NCBI RefSeq assembly: GCF_048569485.1
Contig: NC_134361.1
Location: forward strand, 173,506,492 to 173,570,491
Length of the DNA: 64,000 bases
Source of the DNA: Anomaloglossus baeobatrachus
Lineage: Eukaryota > Chordata > Amphibia > Anura > Aromobatidae
Direction of reading: 5' to 3'
Shown one piece after another: positions 24,292-36,200 of this stretch; position 1 is the first letter of the stretch, and every line of letters begins with the position of its first letter. The notes under the pieces were generated by a model. It ran no database searches and had not been told where the DNA came from. It saw only the letters and a program-made list of their open reading frames with translations. The position numbers were made by a program, and so were the translations under genes.

Positions 24292-24655
24292 CCCCTGCCA
24301 AACAGCAGTGAGTCTATTTATGCTCTACTTGTTCTTCCCCTCTCCTCTGGAGCTTTGAATGTACACCTTCTGTATGACTGTCTACGCTACTGAGAAGGCT
24401 GTAATGAAGCTGTAAATTCATGCTGCGATCCACTGCTGTATAAGCCATGTCCAGATCAGATCAAATAAAAATTGTGGGTAAAAAGCACAATAGGGTGGGG
24501 CGTGGCCTGGACCTCCTGTAGGGAGGAAGCAGCACAAGAGAGCTCCTGCCTGGATCCACTCAAAATCCTGAATACCAGCCCTGTTAATAGGCATAACTAA
24601 CCTGGAAGGCTGCAATATTCACCCAGGCATCTGGCGAGGGGAGGATACTAGCAGA

Positions 24656-25640
24656 ATGCCAATCCGTATCAACAAGAAAGATAAAGATAAAGACGCACAG
24701 GAATGTGTCCCTGCAGTGGCCAAGATGGCTCCAGTAAAAACCAGGCCCTCCTGTAGTACAGCAGTGGGGGCTGCCAGCAGACTGGAGAGATATGCCAGAG
24801 TGGTTCCTGTTCCTGATCTGTCTTCTGGTGAGAAATCTGTGAGAGACACTGAACATAATGTGGAGGATCCAGTGAGTAATTTGAGCCCTGTTTGTTCAGT
24901 AGCTCAGCAAATACAGAGGCTGGGGCCTGTGATTGAAGGTGGGGGAGGGAGAGATATGGAGCAGCCTGCTGAAGCTGAACCCACACTGGGAGAAATCCTG
25001 GCAGCAGTTAACACTCGCAATACCACACTGGCCACTTTAAGAAACCAAATGGAAACTGTCACTCGGGACATAGCCTGTATCAAACATCAGCTGCGGGGGG
25101 TGACTACCAGAGTGGGGGAGCTGGAAGAACGTGTGAGTGCAGTGGAGGATAAATTGCCACCAATGACACGGGAGCTGGGAAAAGCCACGCAAAATATAAC
25201 AACACTGCTGAACAAGGTGGACGATTTGGAGAACCGCTCCAGTAGAAGCAATCTGCGCCTGGTGGGGGTCCCGGAGAGGGCAGAAGGGAATGACTCCCTG
25301 GGCTTTTTTGAAAAATGGCTAATGGACACCTTTGGCAAAGATGTTTTATCTCCATTCTTTACTATTGAGAGAGCGCACAGGGTCCCTACACGTACCCCCC
25401 CCGCCAGGAGCACCCCCACGTCCTATCTTGCTCAAACGTCTGCATTTTAAAGACAGGGATGCTATTCTGCGCAGATCCAGAGATATTAAGGAGCTTGCTA
25501 TTAATGGGAGGAAGATCTTTATTTTCCCTGATTTTTCCATGGAGGTACAATGTAAAAGGGCACAATTTATTGAGATTAAACAACGCCTGCGCGGATTACA
25601 AGTGCCATACTCCATGATGTATCCTGCTAGACTGCGGTAA
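24656..25640 (+). pseudogene. L1 ORF1 (RNA-binding protein), frameshifted
   Basis: The first frame (24656-25450) gives 264 residues: a basic start, then a coiled coil around residues 100-180 (ILAAVNTRNTTLATLRNQME, then VGELEERVSAVEDKL), then the RRM-like domain (NLRLVGVPERAEG, FFEKWLMDTFGKD, IERAHRVPT). At a C run near 25395-25403 the reading frame shifts, and the C-terminal domain continues in another frame to 25640 (LLKRLHFKDRDAILRRSRD and FIEIKQRLR). In intact L1s this protein trimerises and coats the L1 RNA. The same lesion is in the first duplication copy (18405-19389). Confidence 0.85.
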
Positions 25641-26159
25641 ATGGAGAAACTCACTTTTCTGATACGGCGGGAGCGGCGCTGTCTTGGCTGGATATTAATG
25701 AGAGGTCCATGAGGAGGAAGGATACTTGAAGATCACCCTTTCTACCACCAGGTGCTGCTGTTTCTTTTTGTCTGAGATGCTATGCTGGTATAATTACTAC
25801 TGATCATTTCATTTTGGATCCAGGGCGGGAGATGACCGGTTCACTGTGGACACTCGTTACGGGAAAAAGCTGTGGACCCTTCTCCCTGCATGGACTCTGG
25901 GCGCGTTTTCTAGCCCTGATTCTCTCTGAGAGAAATGTGCAAGTTACACTTGTTTTTGAGGGCGGGGGCGCTGTACACTGGTGTGCAGGGCTCTATTTCC
26001 ATCCTTGTTTTTTCGTTTTACTGTTGTATTTTGCAATATGTGGGGTGTGGTGTACCTCAGTCGTGTCGCTCAAGCTAATGCTAACAGGAATTGGTGGAGA
26101 TTGCCTCTCTCCCCCAGGAATGGAGTATGCTCCGATTTATTATTTTTTAACCTGCTCTT

Positions 26160-29100
26160 ATGGCGACATCACTTAATATTGTAGCGTGGAATGTTAGGGG
26201 GCTCAGGGATGCGAATAAGAGGTGTGCTATATTTACTCATTTGCAAAAGTTTCTCCCGGCTATTTATCTGAGACCCACATGGTAAGAGATAATGTTCATT
26301 GGTTGAGGAAGGGATGGATCACACATGAATATCATTCCACATACTCGACCCATGCACGGGGTGTCAGTGTGTTGGTGCACAAATCCATCCCGTTCTCATG
26401 TACCAAATCAGTGGTTGACCCTGGGGGCAGAATTGTTTGTTTACTTTGCATGCTGTATGGTATACAATTTATTCTGGTTGCAGTATACATCCCTCTACCA
26501 TACTCAGTCGAACCAGTAAAAAGAATCTTGTCTGTTTTAGACTCCTTCCCCCTGCGCCGACTCTTTTGATAGGAGATTTTAAACACATATTTACATCCTT
26601 ATCTAGATAAGCTACATTCGGGGAACATATCAGAGGACGCAGCCTCAACTTCATTTGCTAGAATGCTGACAGAGCTGGGTTTGGTAGACCTTTGGCGCGT
26701 CCAAAACCCCACATCCAAACAGTTTTCCTGCTACTCTAGCTCCCACCACACTATGTCACGGATAGACCTGGCTATTGGGAACACACTTATGACCTCATAT
26801 GTACAAACGGTGGCCTATCTACCTATAAGCGTATCTGATCACTCACCACTCCATGTTACACTTTCATGGGGAAACCCCCTCACCCTGTCTAGGCCTATCT
26901 GGAAACTTAATCCCTTCTGGATCCAGCTTATAGGGGGATCTTTACATGATACTATTTTAGAATATTTCCAACTTAATGAGTGCTCCGCACCATCACATAT
27001 AGTCTGGGACTCTATGAAAGCCGTGGTGAGGTGTATCTATATCAGAGAAATATGCATACGTAAAAACCAAAACAGACGCTACACCCAAAGTCTGATTCAG
27101 GAAGTATCTGTTGCGGAGGCTGCGGTGGTGCTCAACCCGACAGAGGAAACGAAAAACACTCTAGAGAAGGCACAAACGTCACTCAGGGAAAATCTCATGT
27201 CGGCGGCAGCAAATAAACGTTACTTCCTCAAGCAGAAATATTTCATAGAGGGGGAGGGAGTAGCGCACCTACTAGCCACGGTCATTAGGGCACAGGAAGG
27301 ATCTTCATATATAAATAGGATGAAGACGGAGTCGGGTGATCTTGTAACGGAAAGTGAGGATATAGTGAGGGAGATAAAGAGGTATTATATACGCCTATAC
27401 ACATCAGACTGTGACCTTACGGAGACTGAGATTGAGCAATATTTGGATGCTCTCTCTCCCCACACTGGCCGACGAAGTAAGGGATTTGTGGGATCGAGAC
27501 ATCCTGTTGGAAGAATTGGAGGAAGCGCTTGGCCAGACGCAAAATGAAAAAGCTCCGGGAACGGATGGCTTGCCTGGCAAGTTTTATAAAACTTATGCAC
27601 CCTTACTACTACCTAAACTACTTAAAGTATTTGAAGAGGCTGAAAGGCAGAGGGTCCTCCCGCCCTCTATGAGGGAAGCTTTAATAGTCTTAATATTAAC
27701 ACCTGGAAAAGATCCAGAGATCTCGGATTCGTACCGCCCAATCTCTCTACTACCAACAGATGTTAAATTACTGGCCAAGGTGCTCACCAACAGGATGTCC
27801 CGAGTCATCTCATCTATTATACAGAATGATCAAACAGGATTTATTCCATGTAGAGCCACATCTATGAATCTTAGAAAATTATACTTAGGGATTCAGCATA
27901 GTTCTGAGAAGCCAGGGGAAAGGGCAATTTTGTCCTTAGACGCCGCTAAGGCGTTCGATAGCTTAGAATGGGGGTATTTGTGGGCAGTACTTCGGAAAAT
28001 GGGTTTTGGACACATATTTATAAATTGAGTGAAGCTGCTATATGACTCACCGGTGGCGAAGGTTAGGGCTAATGGCAGGGTCTCTGAGTCTTTTCCTCTT
28101 GGAAGAGGTACTAGACATGGGTGCCCGCTCTCGCCCTTGCTATTTGCTACTGCAGTAGAGCCATTGGCAGTTGCAATACGGAAGTCCAGGGAGATAACGG
28201 GATTTAGGTGCGGAGCAGAAAATATCATTATATGCGAATGACCTACTTTTATATTTAGACAGGGTACATTCGTCGATTTTGCCGGCAATGGATATCATTC
28301 AAGAATTTGGGCGGAGGTCTGGCCTTTGGATTAATTGGTCCAAATCGGCTTTAATGCCGATAGACCCTCTCCCGGTGGACTTGCAGATACCGGTTCCTGT
28401 GGTCCGAGAGTTTAAGTATCTGGGAGTAACTGTTAGATCAAATACGAAGGATTTCCAGGCCCTAAATCTGGAACCCCTGTTGCAGCGGTTCAGAGCAAAG
28501 GTACACACCTGGTGTCGCTTGCCGCTATCAAATATCGGTAGATCCAACTTAATCAAAATGGTAATGATGCCACAATTACTATATCTTATACATAATTCTC
28601 CAGTGTGGATACGTAGGGACTTTTTTGCAAAAATTAACACATTATTCCGTGAACTTATCTGGAAGAAAAAACAGGCTAGGATTCGACTGGAAGTGCTACA
28701 GCGGGGAAAGGAGGAGGGAGGACTGGCGGTACCAAACCCATATATATACTGTATAGCCTCCCAGATGCAACATCTTAGGGGTTGGGGCAAAGAAGGAGCG
28801 TATGATAATAGTGGTGATATAGTGAGAGAGGGATCGGTATGGAAATATCCGGGTTGCCAGTTGGATGTGAGACAAAGACAGATAAATGGGGCACGATATC
28901 CCACGTTGGCTATGATATTTCGGGTATGGGACAGAGGTAAGTTTCTTTTGAAGATAAATGGGCCTACGGAGTTCTGGCCACTGTGGCGGAACCCGGATTT
29001 GCCATAAATTAAAAAAATTTGTGGGGTTCAGAGGATGGAAAGATAAAGGGATCCATTTAGTGTCACAAGTACTACAAAATAATATTCTTAAGAGTTTTGA

Positions 29101-29944
29101 GCAATTGAGAACGGAGTTTCACCTTCCGCATGTCTTCTTTTATCAGTATTTACAGCTGAGGCACGCACTAGAAAGACAGGGGAGGACAAATCCGGTGACA
29201 GTGACACATAATCAAACATTACATATGCTGCTTACATATGAGTCCTCTAAAGGCCTTATTTAGGAACTATACAAAAGATTACTACCTGCCCATCTGGCGA
29301 CATACCCACTGACTGTTAAAAGTAAATGGGAACGGGACGTTGGTCCCCTGACGGAAGGCCAGTGGTCCGACATTCTAGAACAGGTCCCTAAACTGGCGGT
29401 CTCTGAGTGCCAAAAGCTTTCTCAAATATATCTCATCCACAGGGTATATAAAACTCCCAGCCTATTATTCAAGATGGGACTTAGACCAAATGCACAATGT
29501 GTTAGGTGTGGACAGGATGATGCCCATTTGATGCATGTTATGTGGGAGTGTGGACACATTGGTGATTTCTGGAAACAAACCCTGGGACTCATAGAGCAAA
29601 TATATCATATCACAATACAACCGTCGCCTCGTTTATGTTTGTTGAGTCTGTGCGAGGGAGGAGTAGACCCGGACTCTCCAACAGCCCTGGGAATAGCCCG
29701 TATCCTGTATCAAGCTAGGAAGATACTGGCACACCATTGGTTAGATCCTCTACCACCAACGTTACCAGAGCTTAAAAATAAATTAAATAACGTCATTAGA
29801 TTGGAAAGGGGAGTTTATTTAAAAAGAAAAACACTGAGAAAGTTTTACAAAATCTGGCAGCCATGGATGGAGTGGCCGGGTCTCCCCTCTGGGGCACTAG
29901 TGCAGGATGCAATGCTGGACCAGTTACTGTTGTGCTTGCAGTGA
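26160..29944 (+). pseudogene. L1 ORF2 (endonuclease / reverse transcriptase), broken
   Basis: ORF2 begins near 26160 with MATSLNIVAWNVRGLRDANK, the apurinic-type endonuclease start. The ETH motif follows after a frameshift (26275), then SRIDLA and SVSDHSPLHV, the endonuclease end. The reverse transcriptase spans ~27540-28450: EKAPGTDGLPGKFYK, YRPISLLPTDVKLLAKVL, QTGFIPCRATSMNL, LDAAKAFDSLEW and GTRHGCPLSPLLFA. A TGA stop interrupts at 28026-28028. The catalytic YADD box reads YAND, with a frameshift close by (~28235). C-terminal pieces are 28279-29007, 28958-29263 and 29474-29944, the last with the C-x2-C...H-x4-C type knuckle (CVRCGQDDAHLMHVMWECG). It cannot encode an active enzyme. Confidence 0.88.
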
Positions 29945-30384
29945 ATGGAACGTTTGGAGAGTAAAAGTTAAAACTAGTGTTTTACGTGGCGAAGTGGACT
30001 TTGAGCGGCGCTGTGGGAGGGGCCGGAAGGGTGCGATTGATGACTAAACGGGGAGAGAGAGGCAAGCGGGTATGGAGATATGATGCGGAGCGACACGGCT
30101 GATGGAGGAGACTTTTCTATTAGACTGAGGTATTATTGCATAATTTAAACTTTTGTTTATCTGTGGAGCCATGTTATATGTAGGCTCAAATTATATAACT
30201 GATCTAAGAATCCTTTTTTCTTTTATTTTTATATACAGAGGCAGAACCTGATTTATAGACAACATATGTTTTTTCAATGTACGCTTTTACTAGTTATATA
30301 AGATGCAATATATTTTCTCTGTATTGATTCTTAGTTGTTTAATAAAAAAGATCTGATTAAAAAAAAAAAAAAAAGCGCAATAGG

Positions 30385-30660
30385 CAATAGGGTCTTACGC
30401 AAGTAACAAATGAAAAGTGATGAGAGCTATGCGCTCACCTTGTTGGATTGTGTAGTAAAAACATAATCAAGCTGCTGCAGAATCCACGCACTCAAATGCA
30501 ACAGAATAATCATGAACCAAAAAAATATGTGGAACACATCTGCGCTGCTGTAAAATGAAGAAGGTCCAAAGTGCTGAGATAAAATATACGTGGTCTTTAT
30601 TTCTGGGAGTTTCAAAATGTATCCTCACTTCTTCATCAGGAAATTCATCGGATGTGCACT
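30385..30660 (-). repeat. Retroelement 3'-end fragment with GATGAAG...GAAAC motif
   Basis: On the minus strand this reads CCTGATGAAGAAGTGAGG, then GAAACTCCCAGAAATAAAGA, then AT-rich sequence. The order CTGATGA...GAAA recalls a hammerhead core, but stem II pairs badly and the NUH cleavage triplet is missing. It is probably the tail of a Penelope- or LINE-type element; the family is not secure. Confidence 0.35.
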
Positions 30661-30693
30661 ACCTGGCAGTAACCACTATCAGAAGACGTAACA

Positions 30694-30866
30694 CAGTGGT
30701 TCCCAAACTCCAGTCCCTACGAACCCCAACAGGTCATGTTCTCAGGATTTCCTTAATATAGCACAGGTGATGCCTTGATAATGATTCCATCACCTGTTCA
30801 ATAGTAAGGAAATCCTGAAAACATGACTTGTTGGGGGCCATGAGGACTGGAGTTTGGGAAACACTG
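30694..30866. mobile_element. hAT-type MITE, 173 bp
   Basis: Palindromic ends CAGTGGTTCCCAAACTCCAG...CTGGAGTTTGGGAAACACTG. Flanking 8-bp duplication ACGTAACA (30686-30693) / ACGTAGCA (30867-30874). Inversion continues inward (GGATTTCCTTA / TAAGGAAATCC). No coding capacity. Confidence 0.8.
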
Positions 30867-31228
30867 ACGTAGCAGCTCCAGAACTGAACATTTATGGCCA
30901 CCTGCTGCTGCCGATGGCACGGGGAACAGCTGATCGGTGGAAGTACTGGATGTCGCTGGTGAGACATGGATGACCTAGCCTAAGGATAGGTCATCAATGT
31001 AAAAGTAGTGGACAACCTCTTTAAAGGACCACTCTAATGATTATTTTTTCATTTTCCCCTGTGTTAGCAATCACGTGTGTATGTGTAACGAGTACAAATT
31101 GTCTTTTCAGGGAGGAAGGAGACTAACTCTAGTGCCACCTATTGGAAGTAGAAATCCTAAAAATGAATAGTGGCACTTTAACAAGCCTTTTCATATGACT
31201 TAAAATTTATGCCAGATCAGAAACTCAA

Positions 31229-31274
31229 TTTGCAGACACGGTGTTTCGGGATGATTGTCCCTCATCAGTGCAAA
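31229..31274 (-). ncRNA. Type I hammerhead ribozyme, unit 1
   Basis: Read on the minus strand, the 46 nt are TTTGCA (stem I), CTGATGA (core), GGGA-CAATCA-TCCC (stem II hairpin, 4 bp), GAAA (core), CA-CCG-TG (2-bp stem III with 3-nt loop), TC completing the GTC cleavage triplet, then TGCAAA (stem I, 6 perfect pairs). Every invariant hammerhead nucleotide is present. The very short stem III is as described for Penelope-element and metazoan retrozyme hammerheads, which often work as dimers. Cleavage is predicted after the GTC, between 31235 and 31234. Confidence 0.88.
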
Positions 31275-31546
31275 GTATGGGAACTGGTCTGGCTTTATGA
31301 GAAGCTGTAGTGGGGTCTAAGGGGAAATCTTTTCTCCTTGCGGAGACCTGACAAGCTAATTCTGGCTGCCAGTGAGGAGTCTTATAGATGCAATGCTCCT
31401 CTGGGAAATATTCAAATTGTGTCTTCAGGGAGGAAGGAGACGAACACTAGCGCCACCTATTGGAAGTAGCAATCCTAAAAGTCAAAAGTGACGCTTTAAC
31501 AAGCCTTTTCATATGATTTACGATTTATGCCAGATCAAAACCTCAA

Positions 31547-31592
31547 CTTGCAGACACGGTGTTTCGGGATGGTTGCCCCTCGTCAGTGCAAA
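31547..31592 (-). ncRNA. Type I hammerhead ribozyme, unit 2
   Basis: Same architecture 318 bp away: TTTGCA, CTGACGA (N7 may be any base), GGGG-CAACCA-TCCC (three G-C pairs and one G-U), GAAA, CA-CCG-TG, GTC triplet, TGCAAG (stem I with one G-U wobble). All invariant residues are kept although units 1 and 2 differ elsewhere, including compensating or neutral changes in stem II. Cleavage at both sites of a minus-strand transcript would release a 318-nt RNA. Confidence 0.86.
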
Positions 31593-31745
31593 GTATGAGG
31601 TCTAATCTGGTTTTATGAGAAGCTATATCGGGGTCTAAGGCCTTACAGAGACCTGGGCAAATCAATTCTGGCTGCCAGTGAGGAGTCTTATAGCTGTAAT
31701 GCTCCTCTGGGAAATATCCAAATTGTCCCTTCAGGAAGGAGTACA

Positions 31746-32175
31746 GTAATTTATTGACAGGTCGCCATCTTCTGTGGCACTCTGGTCCACTTCGGCATCA
31801 TGTGACTGCATTTATCGCTTGCTAAAACACATAGCCTAGCTTTTGTGGAGCGTAGGTCACTTTCTGTGATTTGGCAGGTCAAAAATGCAGTCATGTAATG
31901 CTGAAGTAGTCTGGAGAGTTGCTGAAAACGGCAGAAGACGGAAACCTGTGAGTATATTCTATACACACACAATTGCTACCATAGGCGGAAATAATCAAGC
32001 AGCGTGGTCCTGTAATGATGGTTAGGAAAATAGTCAAGGAGCTTCAATATGGATTCATAAGTGAAGACAGATAAGACCGGCAGAATTGCTGCGGCTGCAT
32101 TAAGATTAAAAAAAAAAAAAAAAAAGTTAGAAAAACAAAACACCTCGTAATAATATAAAGTCCTCTGTGTCTTAC
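31746..32175. other. HDAC8 intron 7, donor-proximal part
   Basis: Non-coding sequence between the hammerhead repeat and exon 7. It contains an imperfect inverted pair (GACAGGTCGCCATCTTCTGT region against TGAAAACGGCAGAAGACGG) and an A run (~32107-32125). No gene is seen. Confidence 0.5.
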
Positions 32176-32284
32176 CCTTCACAGACTTGGTAATATTTGT
32201 CATCCGTGATTCCATCCTCTAAGGGAACATTTACACTATAGTAGCGTCCCTTCCCTAGGCCGATGTCACTTAGATCACCAGTCC
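32176..32284 (-). CDS. hdac8: HDAC8 exon 7
   Basis: The 109-bp exon encodes [20 protein letters not shown] and then [16 protein letters not shown] plus part of a Gly codon. Human has [20 protein letters not shown] then IQDGIQDEKYYQICE. The acceptor is a T-rich tract ending TTTTTTTTTAG|GG and the donor GG|GTAAGAC. Joined to exon 8 it reads CEGVLKEVF (human CESVLKEVY), so Gly replaces Ser at the junction. Confidence 0.96.
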
Positions 32285-32533
32285 CTAAAAAAAAAGAATA
32301 AACGTAAACTGTGTGAGAGCAAATAACGGACTAGTATGCACACTTATTATAACATGCCTATTCCGGGCCAACCTTCACATTAACAATAACCGCACATCTC
32401 CAGCTCTGGGTATGACATATCTAGGTGGAAAACTTCTAGAACACACCGGATTTCAGGATCTCAGAATGACTGTCTGCTAAGATCAATAAATAAATCTGCA
32501 CAACTTCATTGTATTCTTCCAAAAAAACATCCC

Positions 32534-33200
32534 AACCCCTTCACGACCAATGACGGATCTATCAGTCATGGATCGTGTGAGGTAAATCCTCGCCCCCTGC
32601 CGTGGGCAGGTCGCGGCGATCTGTGCACATATCAGCTGTTTTCAACAGCTGACATGTGCGCCTGCATGTTACTAGTGGAATCGCCTCCACCCGTAACATT
32701 TAACCCCCTTACATCTCGCTGCCCGCCGCCCCAACCGGAAGTCACGTGCTTGATCACATGACTTTTGGTGGTTGCCATGGTAGCACGGGTCATGTGATGA
32801 CGCCTGTAGGTAACATGAGTCACTTTCTGTTTCACTCGGCCCGAAGCCGAGTGAAGCAGAAAGTGAGCATATCTAATGTTTACAGCTGTGTAGCTGTGAT
32901 CAGCAGATAGGGCAGAGCGATCAGATTATTGATCTATATAGCCCCCTAGGGGGACTAGTAAAATAAAAAAAAAAAGTTTAATAAAACCCCTAAAAGTTCA
33001 AATCACCCCCCTTTTGCCCCATTGAAAATTAAAGGGTTAAAAAAATAAAAAATATACACGTATTTGGTATCGCCGCGTTCAGAAATGCCCGATCTATCAA
33101 ACTGTAAAATCAATTAATGTTATCAGTAAACAGTGTAGCGGCAAAAAAATTCCAAACGCCAAAATTTCGTTTTTTGGTCGCCGCAAGTTTTGCGCAAAAA
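32534..33200 (-). repeat. TTAA-type CCCCTTCAC-ended repeat, other half
   Basis: Begins CCCCTTCACGACCAATGACG and continues with internal palindromes (TCAGCTGTTTTCAACAGCTGA near 32632 and a CACTCGGC/GCCGAGTG hairpin near 32834). It then runs into the block shared in reverse with 11108-11300 (TTTTGCCCCATTGAAA, AGAAATGCCCGATCTATCAA). It is broken off by the start of DIRS copy 2. It belongs to the same family as 10590-11300, 39418-39661 and 42060-42475. Confidence 0.6.
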
Positions 33201-36200
33201 AGAGAATTTTGTTACTTACCGTAAATTCTTTTTCTTATAGTTCCGTCATGGGAGACCCAGACCATGGGTGTATAGCTACTGCCTCCGGAGGACACACAAA
33301 GTTACTACACTCAAAACGTGTAGCTCCTCCCTCCTAGCATATACACCCCCTGCTAGCCAGTCCTAGCCAGTTTAGTGCAAAAGCTGAAGGAGGACATCCA
33401 CCCACAAGAAGAGACAGAGTAAAATCCGGAAGAACCGGAACCTCTGTCTACAACAATAACAGCCGGTGAAGACACACGGAACAAGAAACCTGCCAACAGG
33501 CAATAGGGAGGGTGCTGGGTCTCCCATGACGGAACTATAAGAAAAAGAATTTACGGTAAGTAACAAAATTCTCTTTTTCTTTATCGTTCCTATGGGAGAC
33601 CCAGACCATGGGACGTTCAAAAGCAGTCCATGGGTGGGAATAAACAGACAACTGAGAAGCAGGCAAACCCAACTTCACAAATGGGCGACAGACGCCTGAA
33701 AGATGCGTCTGCCCAAGCCCGCGTCTGCCAAAGCAAGAGCATGCCTTGGATAGAGCTTCGAAAAAGTATGCAGACTAATTCGAGCTGCAGTCTGACAGAC
33801 CTACTGAGCCGTAGCCTGGCGTGAAAGCCCAAAAGGCACCGACAGGTCTGATCAAATGTGCTCTAATCCCCGGCGGGGAAGGCACTTGAGTACACTTGTA
33901 GGCCTCGGAAATGGCCGACCTAAGCCAACGAACCAGGGTCGGCTTAGATGCCGAGAGACCGCTACGCTGACTAGCAGTCAGTACTAGAGAGAGGTGCACC
34001 GCCTAATAACGGCGGTGCGAGACACATAGATCCGGGGCGCCCGCACCAGATCCAGGATATGCAACGCTTCCTCAAAGCGATGAACAGGAGCCGGACAAAA
34101 GGAAGGCAGGAAAATTGCCCCGGATAAAGTGGAAGCTGTAACCACCTTAGGGAAAAAAGTCCGGAGTCGGACGGAGACCACCTTGTCTTGATGCAAAAGA
34201 CCAAAAAAAGGGGGTGACTCAGAGAAAGTGCCGCCAGAACTCCCTGGCGGGAAATTATAGCCACTAGAAAGACTACTTTCTGTGAAATATGAAACAAAGA
34301 AACCTCCCTAAGAGGCGCAAAGGGGGGTTTCCGGGAACCGGGAGGACCGGATTAAGGTCCTAGGGCTCCATAGGCCGCCGGAAAGGCGGAATGATGTGAG
34401 ATGCGCCCTTAAAGGAGCGCACCGGAGCCAGCCGGACGATACGCCGCTGGCACATACTGACAGAGCCGAGACCTGTCCCTTAATGAGGGATAGTCCTAGC
34501 TGTAGACCGGACTGTGGAAGGGACAGGAGGGTCGGCAAGGCTAAAAAGGTCCAAGGACACTTTGGAGCTCGAGTCATAGCGGAGATGACTTCAGGAAGGA
34601 TACCAGAAGTCGCCAAGATCCAGGACTCAATAGCTACGCCGTCAATCTGAGAATCCAGAATTCTGACGGAAAAACGGACCTTTTGAGAAAAGGTCTGGAC
34701 GGACCGGAAGATGCCATGGCAACCTAACGGACAAAAGGAGCAGGTCAGGGTACCAAGCCTGCCTGGGTCAGTCTGGAGTAAGAGAATGACCCGACGGCCC
34801 CCTTTACTGATCTTGCGCAGGACTCTGGGCAAGAGGTAGAGACGAAGCTGGGATCAAACATGAGCCAGTGTGTCTACCGCAAAACCTGAGGATTGTGGAC
34901 CACGGTAGGACAGCTGAAATAGTCTGCCTCGCAGTTTTGACATCTAGGATGTGGGCTGCGGATACGGTGGACTAGGAGTCCCTTGTCCACTGAAGAATGT
35001 TGAGGCGCCAAGATTGCCAGGCGGCTGAGTGTCCCGCCCTGGAAGTCGATGTAGGAAAACGCTGTCACGTTTTCCGACTGGACTCGAATGTGCCTAGCCG
35101 CCAACAGATGGTGAAGGCTTAGAGAGCTAGAAAAAGAGCTCTGATTTCCAGCCTATTGATCCAGAGGGCTGATGCGGACAGAGTCCAAGCGCCCTGCGCT
35201 CCACGGTGGAGATATACTGCTCCCAAGGCGGAAAGACCAGCACCCTGGTGAGGATCACCCGGGACGGGGCCAGGAAGGAGCGTCCCTGAGACAGAGTGGC
35301 CGAAACCACCACTGAAAACGAGCCCCTGGTCAGTGGCAAAGCCACCACCCCGTGGAAGGAGGGAGTTCGCGTGTACAGCGGAAAACATCCAGTCTCAGAG
35401 GACGCAGGAGAAACTGGGCAAGGAATCGCTTCCATTGACGCCACCGTCTGACCAGCACCTGTATTTGGTGTCTGATAGAACGACGTCGACCGCCAGCGGA
35501 GGGACTACTGATCGACTAAGAGCAGCTTCACAAGAGCCGACAGAGTCTCGAATTGCGTCCCTGAGAACCTCTGGTTCGAAGTCAGAGTGGACTTGAACAG
35601 AATGACAAGCCACCCGAATAGGTTAGAGTGGCGAGAGTAAGCGAAGTACTCTGCTAAGAGTCTGCACTGGATGAAGCCCCGAGAAGAAGGCCGTCCAGGG
35701 CAAACGATCACTGCCAATCCCTAGGGGTGCAGGACCTTAATCACAGCAGCCCCAATGAGAATACTCGAGGGGCCGTGGCTAACCCCAAGGGAAGAGCCAC
35801 GAATTGGACCACTCCGATGGCAAAACGTAGTCAACGCTGGTGTGAAACTGCGATTGACCCCTGCCGAAAAGCATCTCTGATGCCGATGGCTGCTAGGGAA
35901 TCTCCTTGCGTTCTTGATTGATCCGGTGAAAAAAACACACGGAACAAGACCGAGGCTCCATGTGAAAACGCCACACCTGACCATGCTGAAAAAGCTAAAG
36001 ATCTAGGTCGGAAGGCACCGCCCTCTTCGGGGACTAGAAATAGATTTGAACAAAAATCTCAGAACCGTTCCCAGTCGAGAACCGGTACAATTACTCCATT
36101 GGCCTGCAAGAAATGCCACGGCCTGTGAGAAGGCGGCGGCCTTGGAGCCGGGAGGTGACAGAAAAAAATCTGTTTGGCGGGTGGACAGAAATCCATCCTG

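Larger units (their letters stand above)
21342..27592. repeat. 6251-bp tandem duplication, second copy
   Basis: This copy runs directly on from the first and continues into the rest of the L1 at 27593, which shows that the L1 was in place before the duplication. The first copy instead breaks at 21341, in the ORF2 coding region, and jumps back to the unit start. Confidence 0.95.
24495..30369 (+). mobile_element. Full-length L1-like LINE, inactive
   Basis: About 5.9 kb, from GTGGGGCGTGGCC to a poly-A tail (~30358-30369) preceded by AATAAAAAAG. It is flanked by a 15-bp duplication, AAAAAGCACAATAGG at 24480-24494 and AAAAAGCGCAATAGG at 30370-30384 (one difference). ORF1 and ORF2 are both recognisable but carry frameshifts and stops. 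It inserted in HDAC8 intron 7, antisense to the gene. The one mismatch in the target duplication and the coding damage suggest moderate age. Confidence 0.92.
31090..31745 (-). repeat. 318-bp tandem repeat (~2.1 units) with a hammerhead ribozyme per unit
   Basis: The same unit occurs twice in direct order. TGCAGACACG is at 31231 and 31549, a period of 318 bp. A third partial copy starts near 31717 (CAAATTGTCCCTTCAGGAAG). Shared blocks include GCCACCTATTGGAAGTAG, AACAAGCCTTTTCATATGA, TTCTGGCTGCCAGTGAGGAG and CTCCTCTGGGAAATAT. Units differ by scattered substitutions and small indels. Tandem non-coding units of this size with a type I hammerhead are the hallmark of retrozyme-like repeats known in animals, including amphibians. 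It lies in HDAC8 intron 7, 0.4 kb past the donor of exon 7, with the ribozymes in the sense strand of the gene. Confidence 0.85.

Noticed and set aside
18244-30369. Two independent L1 insertions
   Set aside because: The first is cut exactly at the duplication join, and both share the same 5' target duplication and coding lesions, so one insertion was copied by the duplication.
30600-30645. CTGATGA...GAAA on the minus strand as a hammerhead
   Set aside because: Stem II pairs poorly and no NUH triplet follows stem III, so it is at best a decayed relative.
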